Below are positions 22,683-34,523 of a stretch of 64,000 nucleotides of DNA, one piece after another. Made by a program: the position numbers and the translations under genes. This DNA comes from Rhododendron vialii (taxonomy: Eukaryota > Streptophyta > Magnoliopsida > Ericales > Ericaceae). Position 1 is the first letter of the stretch; each line of letters starts with the position of its first letter. The notes beneath the pieces were generated by a model. That model saw only the letters and a list, made by a program, of their open reading frames with translations, had not been told where the DNA came from and did not search any database. Location of the stretch: the NCBI RefSeq assembly GCF_030253575.1, contig NC_080559.1:32421501-32485500 (forward strand), in the 5' to 3' direction.

Positions 22683-25600
22683 ATGGCACGAGGCCTGAAA
22701 AACCCTAAGAAGGCCAAACGAAAGAACAAGGTTTCAATTCGTTTCCCTCACTTTCCAGCTACATACAGTTAATTTGTAGTAATTGATTTTGGTTTTGATG
22801 TATTTGGATTGCAGGGGTCGAGTAAGGGAGAGGGCTCTTCGTCTTCCAATTCAGAACCTTCAATGCCTGTGAAGGTGTGGCAACCAGGCGTGGACAAGAT
22901 CGAAGAAGGAGAGGAGCTCCAGTGTGACCCTTCTGCTTACAATTCGCTCCACGCCTTTCACATTGGCTGGCCGTGTTTAAGGTCTTGCAAATGTAGATAC
23001 TTCTATGCTTGTATGTAAAAATACGTGCTTTTGTATATCTAGGATACACGAGATTAGCTTGAGGGGGTGCGTGTTAAAAATAGTGAAACTCAATGTTCGT
23101 GTCCTCATTATCTTGACTTAAATCTATACTAAGACATGGTTTGTTAGCTGCCGAAGTGACCATCCGGAATGTTTCATATATTAAGGTCAAGTTATTGACC
23201 TTAAAATTCAGTAATTTTTTGTTGGATTTTAGATGGATATGTGCACATGATCAACTTCTTTTGGTAAGTTGAATTGTTTTAACGAGAAGTGGAGTTATAA
23301 ACTAACGGGGGCAATACCAGAAAAAAACAGCTAATGATGAACTTTTTTGTTGGTAATATGGTTGGGAATTTCCTTTGAAGAGCTTTCTTTTTTTGGTTTG
23401 TGATAATTTATTTGGGAACTGTTGTTTGCTAATTTGACTTCATTTCGGAAAACTGTGACAGCTTTGATGTCGTGCGTGATTCTCTAGGGCTGGTTCGGAC
23501 ATCTTTCCCACACACAATGTTTTGTGTTGCAGGCACTCAGGTGAGCTTCATAGGCATCCCTTTAGTTGTCTTGTAGATATTATTGTCTTCATATGTGGTG
23601 CTTGAAGTTGGCGATTGTATTCTTTAGCGTTTGATTTATCTCCTCCTCACTTCAACATGCAGAAGAACATGCCAAGTTGTGTGAAACCAGGAGTGTGTTA
23701 GTGAGTTGCACTAGTTGTTAGTTATCCTTCATCGTCACTTTTTTTTTTTGCTCTTTTTTTCTGCTTGTGGATTCAAATTTTCTGTCTTTCTATATCTACT
23801 CTCCTTCTGGATTCAAGGGTGTCTCCCATTTCTTGCCCCTCTCTATTTGCCAATATGTTGAGCAATCTCCAAAATATATATCTATTGCAGTGAAATAAAT
23901 CTATTTGCATTTGAATCTACGTGCAGAAATCAACTCTGCGAAACCCATTGACGCTGCAAAATACTTAATAACCTGTTGAAAACCTCATTGACCTTTGAAA
24001 TCTGAGGTAGTAATCATACTATACTATTTAGAAGAAAGATAGGCCAGCGAGTCTGGTTTTACCTTTTCTTCTACTTGGGACAATATCAAAATACATTTTC
24101 TATGTTTCTGCAGAGTGCAATTTTCCGAATAGTTTTTCCCATGTTAAGAAGACTGGAATTTGTTTTCAATTTGTGTGATTTACAGTAGTTAACTAGCTAC
24201 GATCAGCGTATCTTTGGTTATTGAAATTTTTTCGAACCATAGGAAGCTATTTGCTCGTTCAGCTTCCTACTCAGGTGGAGCTGAAGATGCAAATCTCTTA
24301 GCACTTTGATTATAAGATTTTTCAGCTATCAAGTTATGGTAATTGTTATCTTTTTGCTAAGACTTGAGGAGTTTTGTATTTATCTTGCAAATCAATAGAC
24401 CAATTCCATATTTATATTTTTGTTTTATTTGACAGGCTGATAAAGCTTCCTTGAATTCTATTGGAATATTTAAAATTTCCAACATTTCTGGGAAAAACCG
24501 AGAGTTAGTCCCTTCTACAGCTAATGGCTCTGACATGGATAGCGACAGTAGTGATAGTGATGAAGACGATGTTGTTAAGGATGGTGGATCTGCGGCACCA
24601 GTTTTCCAGGCAATGCTTAGTTTACGTGAATTCTAAAACGTGATTAACACTTTAATCATTGATGCAAACATATGACTATCTCCACATGTAATTAATTATT
24701 GAATGTTTTATTCATCTGCAGATGCGCAAGGTGCGTCATCAAGGATGTGTTAATCGGATCCGTGCCATGCCCCAAAATCCACATATAAGTGCATCCTGGG
24801 CAGATACTGGTCATGTCCAGGTTAGACTTATACAGATGGAAATGTGTACGGTTTTTCCATTAATGCTTCTTTCTTTTTTTTTAAGTATGGGTTGTTTGCA
24901 AATTCATTAATCCACAAGCATTCGATGTGACTATTAGCTTTAGGTTATTAGCTACAGGCTACAGGTTCCTCAGATTATGATGAATGTAGTTGATCACGTG
25001 AACTAAATTAGGTTATGCAAAGTGTTCTTCGTTTCAAAAGCTTATCTTGTTGGGTTGCTTGGCTATGGCAAGTTGGCAACAAGTATAGTCTCTTGGAATT
25101 TCTGTGGACATGTAATAATGTTGTGTTGTGCCTCAGAGTCTCATGCAAGTTTTCTCATAGACCTTAAATCCAATCTCATGAGTAGAAATTTACAAGACAT
25201 GCACTGTGCTGAAAAATTCACGCGTCCAAGGATATGGCTTTGAATTGAGGCATCCGGATAAAATGGTGACGTTTAGTAGGGATTTGACCTGAGTAATCTG
25301 GAGCAAGGCTTGTATTTGATTGAAGCAGTTAAATGATTTGCTAATTCTGTATGCTTACATGATTCCTGATTTAATACCCGTAACTCCTTAGTTATGGGAC
25401 TTCAGCTCTCATCTAAATGCTTTGGCGGAATCAGAAGCTGGAGTTAGCCAGGAAGATCCCCCTGCTTCCAATCAGGCTCCATTACTGAAGTTTGGTGGGC
25501 ATAAAGATGAAGGCTATGCCATAGACTGGAGTCCTCTTGTCCCTGGTAGGCTAGTTTCAGGTACGGGTTGAATGGTTTTTGTTTTTGTCTTTCATCTGAT

Positions 25601-27249
25601 TTTTTTTCAGTGATTAGTTGTATATTCCGTTGGATTCCTGATACCATCACCTTCACCTTCGTAGGGGACTGCAAAAATTGTATTTATCTGTGGGAACCTA
25701 CGTCTGGTACAACATGGAATGTCGGCACAAATCCCTTTGTTGGACATGCCGCAAGTGTTGAAGATTTACAAGTACGTAGCGCACATGTGATGTAAATGAT
25801 GGTTCTTTTTGCTAGTCATGTATAAGGATTAGACATATAGAATTGTACCTTCTAACTTATTTATCTCAATGATTTCTGTGAAATTGTTCTCTCTTTTAAA
25901 CACTTCTTTTCCAACTTTGATCTATGCAGTGGAGCCCTACCGAAGCTGATGTATTTGCCTCTTGCTCTGTGGATGGGAATATTGCCATATGGGATATTCG
26001 TTTAGGAAATACACCAGCAGCTTCTATAAAGGCGCATAATGCAGACGTGAATGTTATATCCTGGAACAGGTATTTTAACATTTCTCTTCTGTTAGTAACT
26101 CCTGTCTGCGGTAGGTGAATCTGACAACATCTGTTCTTTGTTGGTTTTGATTAGGCTGGCTAGCTGTATGCTGGCATCTGGAAGTGATGATGGAACATTC
26201 TCTATCCGTGATCTGAGATTACTGAAGGTAAGATACATCTTTTATGGGGTCTATTGTCGTAGAAGTGCCACATTATGGTGTGGAACAAGGTAAAATCATT
26301 GTTAGACTTAATGTATGGTTTCCCTGTACGATCTGTTTCAAAATGTAATTCATCTCCATCGTCTTACACAAGTTATAGTACCACAAGGCCATTGCTAGAA
26401 GGGACTACTGATCTTGTTGGTTCCTTCATTTTTAAGCCCGGGCAAGTTTGTACTTGCTTCTCAGTCCAAATTGATGCAACAATTGGATCATGATACTTCC
26501 CCTTGATTTGTCGTATCTTCCCCCTCTCTTACTGATGTTAAGGCGGTTTAGTTTTTACCATGGGCTTGCTGCTTTGTGTTCATATTTTGAAGACAGATTT
26601 TTATACTGGTTGTTCTGAAGTCTAAACTAATTGATCTATTCGTACTTGTGGCAGGATGGAGATTCAGTTGTGGCTCATTTTGAATACCATAAACATCCCA
26701 TCACATCCATCGAATGGAGTCCACATGAAGCCTCCACTTTGGCAGTTTCTTCATCAGACAATCAATTAACGTAAGAAACCTTCAAATTTTATAAATCAAT
26801 ATGTTGCTGAAACTAAAAGACCAAATGATAATGGAAGTGTCCCAAGTTTTCTGCTTTGAGGTTCGTGCCTACAATTTTGGTTGCCTGTCGTTGCAGAGTG
26901 TGGGACCTTTCTTTAGAAAGAGATGAGGAAGAGGAGGCTGAGTTCAAAGCGAAGACACAAGAGCAAGTTAATGCACCTACAGATATACCGCCACAGCTTC
27001 TCTTTGTTCATCAGGTTATATACTTTCAAACTTCCTCATCAGAAATGTCTACGAATTATTTACAAGGTGTTTGGTAAACTCATGTTTATAAGGTGTTTAT
27101 AACAGGGTCAGAAAGACTTGAAAGAACTCCACTGGCATTCACAGATACCCGGGATGATCATAGCAACTGCTGCAGATGGTTTTAACATTCTGATGCCTTC
27201 AAATATCGAAACTGCTCTTCCTCCGTCAAATGACGCACAAATTATATAA
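22683..27249 (+). CDS. GRWD1: Glutamate-rich WD-repeat protein (GRWD1/HTD1 type)
   Basis: There are 12 exons: 22683-22730, 22815-22981, 23462-23540, 24436-24609, 24722-24820, 25392-25560, 25665-25771, 25930-26069, 26155-26227, 26655-26770, 26897-27014 and 27106-27249. They code for 477 aa, the usual length of the family. The N-terminus is basic ([14 protein letters not shown]), as in nucleolar proteins, then comes an acidic, Ser-rich patch ([13 protein letters not shown]). WD repeats follow, marked by [44 protein letters not shown] and [17 protein letters not shown]1 proteins assist ribosome assembly and histone handling; the Arabidopsis relative (HTD1) is a DDB1-binding protein in heat response. 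The intron after exon 4 has a GC donor (CAG|GCAATG, from 24610), and using it preserves the family reading PVxQ-xRK. All other introns are GT-AG. Confidence 0.93.
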
Positions 27250-27507
27250 AATTTTCAGCTGATTTGCAAGTCGTGGCAATTTTGTTTTCTTTTGTTATTT
27301 ATTACTTCGTATTTATTTTACTTTTGGTTGAGAGTATGGTATGAAGAGTATGTAGTGAACTCGTAGTTGCTCTAGTTGTGTGAGAATTTGGCATGTACTG
27401 GGAGTCTGGAAGTCACCGGTCTTGTGAATCTATATCTTATTGTTCTAGAGTTTTTATTGAGCTCAGTATAATATCAGTCATTTTGGACAACTTGATGTCT
27501 CATGAGA

Positions 27508-27530
27508 GAGGGAGGGAGGGAGGGAGGGAG
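27508..27530 (+). repeat. (GGGA)n microsatellite
   Basis: Five GGGA units follow GAGA. The strand is G-rich and could form a quadruplex. Confidence 0.8.
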
Positions 27531-27957
27531 TCTGGAACTCATGTTTTTAATGAGGAGGCTTGTTCTGGCCTGATCTGGGTGAGTAGTTATTAATACCTTT
27601 GGGGTATCATGTGACGGTGCCCTGGACTATCATTAATTTTTTGTTCTGGGCTCGTTCCGACAGTTGTGCAGCAAATGAAAAATCAAATCTTCTCTGCCAA
27701 TCTGTCACAGAAATATTCATAAAAAGTATGTACTGTAGTAAAAAGAGAACCCCACAAGGCTTTTTGGGACGAAGCCACCCGCACCCAGCAGGCCACGGCG
27801 CTGCAACTGCACACCGTCGTCACTTTTTCCCTTCATATAATTCATGGTGATCACTAATGTAATTCATGGTTTTGGGGCTTATAATTCATTCAAGGGTTGT
27901 TCTGGTGATTACTAAAGTAAATTCAAATGAAGCCCTCATTGGTATTGATTTGGACTA

Positions 27958-28212
27958 GGGGGTGTTTTCACTAATAAAAAACACTAAAAATACCAAATAA
28001 GTTTAACGCATTTTACCGTCTCATTTTTACTATCAAAAAAGTTTTTGCATTTTTACACTAACAAAAAAGTTGTCAACAAAAATCATTTTTGCTACAGTAA
28101 CTCTACTCACAAACTCATCGACAACTTATTCACTGCCGGAAACACCTAACAAGTAACAACTTCTTCACCACAAAGAAAAAGCTAAAAAAAATTCACTACC
28201 GAAAACACCCCC
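27958..28212. mobile_element. MITE with GGGGGTGTTTTC ends
   Basis: The termini GGGGGTGTTTTC and GAAAACACCCCC are exact inverted repeats with CTA/TAA at the borders. The inner sequence ('aaaaaagttgtcaacaaaa', 'ctacagtaactctac') is shared, inverted, with 33365-33573. A PIF/Harbinger-like origin is possible. Confidence 0.7.
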
Positions 28213-28707
28213 TAAATTAATGTACTACTGAGTAATATTTTAAAACAGTGGGTTATTTCTTGTGTTTAACGGACTTGTTTTTAGCTTTTCTTTAAAGTAT
28301 TTAGGAGTAAGTATTTATATCGATTAGAGGAAGGAAAAAGTATCAAAGTAGGAACCAATTTTTTTTTTAAAAGTTCAAAGAATACATATATTTGGGGTTT
28401 GTTTCTTTGTTATGTTTTGAATGTTTATATAGGTAGAGAAAATGAGTACATTCATTAAAAAAGATGAGAGAGAAAATTAGGGCAAAGTTGGTATTTTGAA
28501 ATTTGTTTCTTTGAGAAAACGTGGGTCTAAGTGCATTGTGATTTTTGTTTTTAGAGAAGTGAGAGAGATGCAATGTATGATTTGAATGAAATCCAGGGGT
28601 GCTTAGTGAAGTTTCCCAAAGTCACTGACCACCTATCATCAAAATCCCCACTTTCACCGCGGAAACTATCCGCTGCGTCGCCAACCAGGTAACCTCCCAG
28701 CACCGTC

Positions 28708-28748
<41 letters not shown>
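28708..28748 (+). repeat. (TC)n microsatellite in 5' UTR intron
   Basis: A TC run lies about 20 bp inside the probable leader intron of the gene at 29734. Confidence 0.85.
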
Positions 28749-28750
<2 letters not shown>

Positions 28751-29733
28751 CCAAACTAGAATGTAATCAGAAATCATTCTTGATTTCTGTTTATATACCC
28801 ATGGATGCCCGGTTTAAGAGCATCCAGTTTTTCTGCGTATTTCACTAGTTTCTCTTAACTTTTGATTTTAATCATAAAAATTCTTGTATTTACGCACTTA
28901 CTCATGGATTTCGTTCGATGTGTGCGTATGGGATAGGGTACTGGGATAGCTGCATTGACGGCTTTGGTATGCGTCCCACCGCTTCTACGCACACCAGGTG
29001 TTTGTTAGTCGTCCTGAATGAAAGATTGTATCTAGAAGTGGGGTTTTAGTGGTTCTTTTCCAAATTGATGAAAAAGAAGAGTTTTCCATGTTTTCGTATA
29101 AGTTATAACCCCATAAGTGCGTGCGTGTGTGTGTGTGTAACAAAGGTAATTTAGTAAAGAGGTATGGGCGGATCGTATACACAATGAAAAGTGCAAGGCT
29201 TTGATGAGGCAATTGGGGCTTTTCCCAGTATAAAGAAATGCTTTAACTTACCAAAAAGAAATGCTTTAGAGTGAAGTGGAATGCCTTGATTTTCCAAATG
29301 AGACTTACTGATGCTTTTCGTGTTTTCTGAATTGAGCCAGCATTGTGGGCTTTTCTTATTCTTAACTTCTTAGTGTTGGAGAGGACTGAGAAATTAGAAG
29401 AATAACTGATTGAATATTTGAAACAAATTTCCAAAAATCCGTAGTACAACTTGTGAAATTTGAAGATTTAAATGCTTGCTCTGTATGCCAAGAATGGTTT
29501 GTTGGCTGAAATTGTGTTCTTTGAAGTACCTTTTTGTGTACTTGTTGCTTGTTCAGTATGCCAAGATTTTGTTCTTGAAAGGTTACATGTTGAGGGCCAT
29601 TGTAGTGGTTGCTTGGTTCTACTTGTTTTCATTGCACCCTATATTTTTTTCATGCTAACCATTTTAGTACATCTTGTAAGCTTTAAATTCCCTTTCATGC
29701 AGCCCGTCAGGAAACTAAACAAGAGTAGGGATA

Positions 29734-30794
29734 ATGGCAAGCTATTTGTGGCGGAAATATGCAGATTATTTGTACTCGAAGTGGGAAAAAACAATTCTCT
29801 GGGACATGGTTGATCCTTACAGGCGACCCAAATCTTTCACCCCTCTTGTTTCGCTCTATGTCCTTGCTTTCTATACAGGTGTCATTGGGTCTGCTATCAC
29901 AGAGCAACTCTACAAGGTTAGATTCTATCATTACCTTCTGACGGCTCTAGTCCTTCTTACTTGATTTGAACACCTATGAAAATACATGGCCATTAGAGAA
30001 GGAATGGCTGCTAAATACTCATGGGTGACCGGTAGCAAAAGTGCTGTGACGAAGTACCGTGGGTGAAGGGAACCCATAGAGGTGACATAGATTAAGCATT
30101 TGAAAAATCCACTGCAATTCACTTCTTCTTCTTTTTTAACTTTTTTATGTGTCTGGTCGGAGGTAGTTAGAGATGTGCTAAGAAGGCTGTTGTGGCATAC
30201 AATGTACAACAATTTCTGTTGTGGCACATACTTCTCTTTCGCCTTCATTGTTTCGTATTTGAATTGCTAGTACTTGTTGTACTTGTCTATGGCATTAATC
30301 CGTGAGAAGCTTCATTTGTCTTAAATAAAGCTACTCACCGTTTGGAGACCCTTACCATTCAGTAATCCTTAGGAACCCTTCTACTACTTATATGCAGAGT
30401 TTGTTAAGACCGGCTCACTCTTATTTTGACTGCTTAGATTTCTCTCAAAATAGTAATGGGTAGATTACAATCAGCACATGTTTATTGATTCTCACGGAAA
30501 TTCGGAGTTCCATGGGGTTATTGACATTGGAACATTAGTGAGTTGGATTTTAAACCAGACTAGTTCACTGGTAGTCATTGATCACTGATTCTGTGATTCG
30601 GTGTTTCTCTCATTTTTTTCCCAAGTGCGATAACATCCACACGGTCTAATTTACAAAGTTGTGGATTTGTGATAATTGAGCAGGAGAAGTACTGGGAAGA
30701 TCACCCTGGTGAAGCAGTGCCGATTATGAGGCCAAAGTTCTACAAAGGTCCTTGGAAGATACTCAAAGGCGACATTCCCCCTCCTGGTCAGTGA
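29734..30794 (+). CDS. Small mitochondrial membrane protein, probable plant complex I accessory subunit (P1-like)
   Basis: Two coding exons, 29734-29916 and 30684-30794, with a phase 0 intron, give a 97 aa product. A leader exon probably ends at 28688 (CAACCAG|GTAACC), with its intron ending at 29702. The protein is rich in Trp and Tyr at its start (YLWRKYADYLY), has one hydrophobic stretch around residues 40-57 (PLVSLYVLAFYTGVIGSA) and a soluble tail with KEKYWEDHPGEA and KFYKGPWKI. Such conserved short proteins with one membrane pass are typical of respiratory complex accessory subunits. From memory it resembles the plant-specific complex I subunit P1 (At1g67350 type); that identification is moderate. 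The ATG is the first in a good context after the leader acceptor. Confidence 0.7.
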
Positions 30795-31929
30795 AATATG
30801 CAACCAACCTGTTGAACACCCACTGTAATCTTCTGTCCTCACAGCGATACTACTGGTTTTAAAGCAAACAGAAAAGTCCTTGTCCAACATAGAACTTGTA
30901 TAAGCTATTATTGCCTGCTTGTGTTTGGAAACAGATACTATTAGAAAGCACTTCTCAGAAGGATATGATTCGTGCTTTATATGCACTGTACAAGCCTTTT
31001 AAGGTTATAAAATGAGATCTGATTGTGCTACATTTTTCCTTAGACAAGCAAACAATGAGAAAAGGAGGTGATTTTTTGTTTCTCAGTTTCTTCCAGCCAG
31101 CCGAACGATGGGAACTTATGTAGCTCAGTTCTGTATTTCTATGTTCTTTCAATGCATTCCTAAGCATTTTTCACGTGGGGCATTGAGGCTAATAATCATC
31201 GTATTGGCCTGTGATTAGAATTCTTTTGGTACATGGTGCCGTGGGTACTGGGTAGAGTTTCTCTCACCACGCTCCATTTCCCTTCCCCATGACAGCGCGG
31301 TTGCCGGAAGACTCCATTCCGACTCTGCATACTTCCATACGAACTACGCTGCTGTTTCCTCTTAGTTCTCTTCCCCAGCCTCCTCTAGCTCCCTCTCTTT
31401 CTCTCTCGCATTCATATTCACGATGGCTGCTTGGTTTTTCTATTTACTTTGCGACGAATCGATTGTCATTCTTCACAACAAGCTGATTGTCATCTTCCAT
31501 GTATGATCAACGATTGTGCGGTTCCTAATGGCCTCTCTGTCTTGACGGTTTTGATTCTGCTTCTGACGATTGGACCCCAGACTGCAAATAAACTCAATTG
31601 CTTATAGAAATGGAGTTTTAAGAATCTCATCAATAGTTCCTTGGCCAAGGAACTACTTGCCCTTACCTAAGTGGCTAAGTTGAGCATAGGTTGCGGTGGC
31701 GGCGGTGGTTCACGGTGTTTCGAGGAGGACGGATGATTTGGTGGTAAATGGAGAGGGAGGTAGAGTTGGATCTGGTGTGGTGTGGCCTAGGGTACCTCTG
31801 AAAGAGAACCTCTTCTTTCGTTCTCTTCATCTTAATCTCCAATATTGACACATACATCCAATGAGTATACCATTGTGGGTGAGTATACCATGTGTCATTC
31901 AACCATGCAATATGCATGTGGTCGTGTTT

Positions 31930-32029
31930 AGGTAATCGGTGGCTTTGGGTTGGTTATGTATCATGAAATGATATCGGTTGTAATGCCTTCGGACTTTGAA
32001 TAAAGTTTTTCATTTAAAAAAAAAAAAAA
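31930..32029 (+). mobile_element. 3' end of a retroposed element
   Basis: The sequence 'ttgaataaagtttttcattt' is followed by 14 A at about 32016-32029, giving an AATAAA signal plus poly(A) tail in genomic DNA. The 5' end is unclear; it may reach back to about 31.24 kb. No target duplication was found. Confidence 0.5.
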
Positions 32030-33364
32030 CTATTTAATGGTGTGATTTTAGTTTACTTTAGGATACACAAAACTCATTATTAGATTAGAAATGGATTATT
32101 TTATGCAAGTAATGGAAGCTGAAATATTGTCATTGTCAAATTAAACGAAGAAAAACATGTCCCATTGCTACAAGCACGTGTTTGTCACTAAAATTATGAT
32201 ATCTATTTATACGGATGGATGGAGGTAGAATTAATTTGCTATTGGTTAAGAAGAAAATAATAGTCAAAACCCATGTGCTAAAGATGTTTATTAATAAATG
32301 CTGCTACACCCAGCTCAAATCTTTTATATTACTGTCATGTCATGCAGTATTTGGGGCAAGGCCTTTTGATTAGCCAGATTAAACATGGATCAGATTAAAA
32401 ATGCGTCGGGAAATTATTATTGCGATTTATATTGACGATCGACAAAGGAATTACATATTCGTAGTTGAATAATTTATTGTCTAATCGTCGTCATCTATTG
32501 TGGACAATTGATTTGATAAAGGAATTACGCATTTGCAAATAAATAACAATTCACTGTACTAAAGTCTTGCCGCTGTCATCTACTATTGACGGCGGATCAC
32601 GAAATTATTAATTTGCGAATGAATAATTCCCCCATTCAAGTACTTTTGTCTTGATCTTTTCTTCTATTCTGTACTATTAAAACGAGACTAATTCCCCCGC
32701 TTCATGATACCCCACCAATTTCTTAATATCAAGTCAAAAAATTTCGGATTTCGGAAACGAAGACATCAATTCTCTATGTGACATTGTCTAACACATTGTC
32801 ACACAGTGAAGGAGAAAAACCAGAGGCCCCTAGCCCTCTTTCCTTGAACAAAATTACAGATGTTTGACCTGTAATTCAATGGTTTCAAACAGTTATTCTA
32901 AAACTTTGTGTCCACTTATTCTAAGAGAGATAGTCTAATAAGAACCAAATAAACAAAATCATCAGTGATTAGTGAGATATGGACCAAGCGAATTAACATT
33001 TCTTCTGTGAGAATCTTCAACTCTTAAAAGTGCTAGATTGCTCATCTAATTTTACATGGTTAAAAATGTTTCTCTCTCTTTTTGAAAAGAGGGTGGAATG
33101 TTGGAGTTCCATCTCAGAATTCTCTACCACCAACCAATCATAATGCCACCATACGTGGAGCACTAGGATACAACACTGCCAATTACTAGCAGTAATGATG
33201 CTTTCTGCTCAGGATATGTAAAAAGCCAGCCCAAAAGCTTATCGGAAAAAGAAATGAGTGCTTTTCATTACCTAATATTTAAGCCGTCACGTAAAGGCCT
33301 TTTCGCATCATATCGTTTGTTATATAATACGTACACGACTTCGGACTCTCGATATTGTTAGTTA

Positions 33365-33573
33365 CGAGGTGTTTTCAGTAATAAAAATTTTGTAGATTTT
33401 TATTTGTGGTTGAGAAGTTGTTAGTTATTTTCGGTAATGAATTAGTTATTGATGGGTTTGTGGATAGAGTTACTATAGCAAAAAAAAATTTGTTGACAAC
33501 TTTTTTGTTAGTGAAAACGAGATGGTAAAACGAGTTAAATTTTTAGCGTTTTTTTGTTAGTGAAAACACCTCC
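33365..33573. mobile_element. MITE, same family as 27958-28212
   Basis: The termini GAGGTGTTTTC / GAAAACACCTC form inverted repeats, with TTA at both borders (33362-33364 and 33574-33576). It is shorter than its relative and diverged from it. Confidence 0.65.
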
Positions 33574-34523
33574 TTACTTAAGTATTGGCTGATATGGTCT
33601 GATATCAATCGATATACGATCGTATCATCGATACCATAATTTAAAACTCTGAGTGACTTAAGTACTCAAAGTAGTAGATGGATGAAGGGGCAAAGGTAAA
33701 AAGATTGGATACGTTTATGACAGCTCAGAAAGTTGGTAATTTGTGGTATAAAGAGAAGTACTGATTTCTTTGCTTTGAACAATCAGAACTTTTTGAACAA
33801 AAGCTATGCTAAGCATGAGTTAAAGCCACTACGGTAAAGCACGGATTGATAAGGGGGGACATACTGTAATAATTAATTATATGTTATTCATTATCCAATC
33901 TCTCTAAACTGATAGGTCTATTTTAGACGGTATAATCCCAGCTTTTGATAATGGAAACGAACCATGGTAAATTGGGCTCAACTCTTCAAAGGGCAAAAAA
34001 GTTCACATTTACTTCTTGTATACCGATTGCAAGGCGATCCTGCACTATAAGTTGAAGGTTCTGTTTGGAACTTGTGGAAATGAAAGAATTTTTTTTATAA
34101 GTAGATAAAGTAAGAGAATTTTCAAAAGTTCTCCCCTCGTTTGGTTTTTAAAGAAAGACATGCGTAGACTTCAAAAATAAATGCAACTTTCGCCTAATTG
34201 TTTTTTTTGACTTTCTTCCTCATTTTTTCTTACTTTTTTTCCTTTTTTTCCTCGAGTTCCTAATAGAGCGTATCATCAAACAAAATAATTTGTGCATTAT
34301 CACTTATCATACCATTGGCATAAATGAATTCAAAGCCACTCACACTTATTATGAAGGATTCACATTTTACATTAACATTGGCATAAATGAATTCAAAGCC
34401 TGAGACTCACACTTAAGAGTTATGATGAAGGATTCACATTTTTCACATTAGCAATTGGGATCGACACTTTACACCATCACTTCAACATTTGCCAAACAAA
34501 TTCAGCACCTGATTCCCCCTCAT

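Larger units (their letters stand above)
27250..28600. other. Intergenic with a MITE
   Basis: GRWD1 3' sequence is followed by a GGGA-repeat tract at 27508-27530, a MITE at 27958-28212 and AT-rich DNA. No gene is seen. Confidence 0.45.
30795..34523. other. Gene-poor intergenic region
   Basis: It is AT-rich with no supported ORF. It holds a poly(A)-ended retroposed segment near 32.03 kb and a MITE at 33365-33573. A degenerate direct repeat ('aaaggaattac', 'atttgcgaa/tttgcaaat') lies at about 32.44-32.63 kb. Confidence 0.45.

Noticed and set aside
29472-29813. 113-residue ORF overlapping the start of the small mitochondrial protein gene
   Set aside because: It runs across the leader intron acceptor in another frame and has no conserved features.
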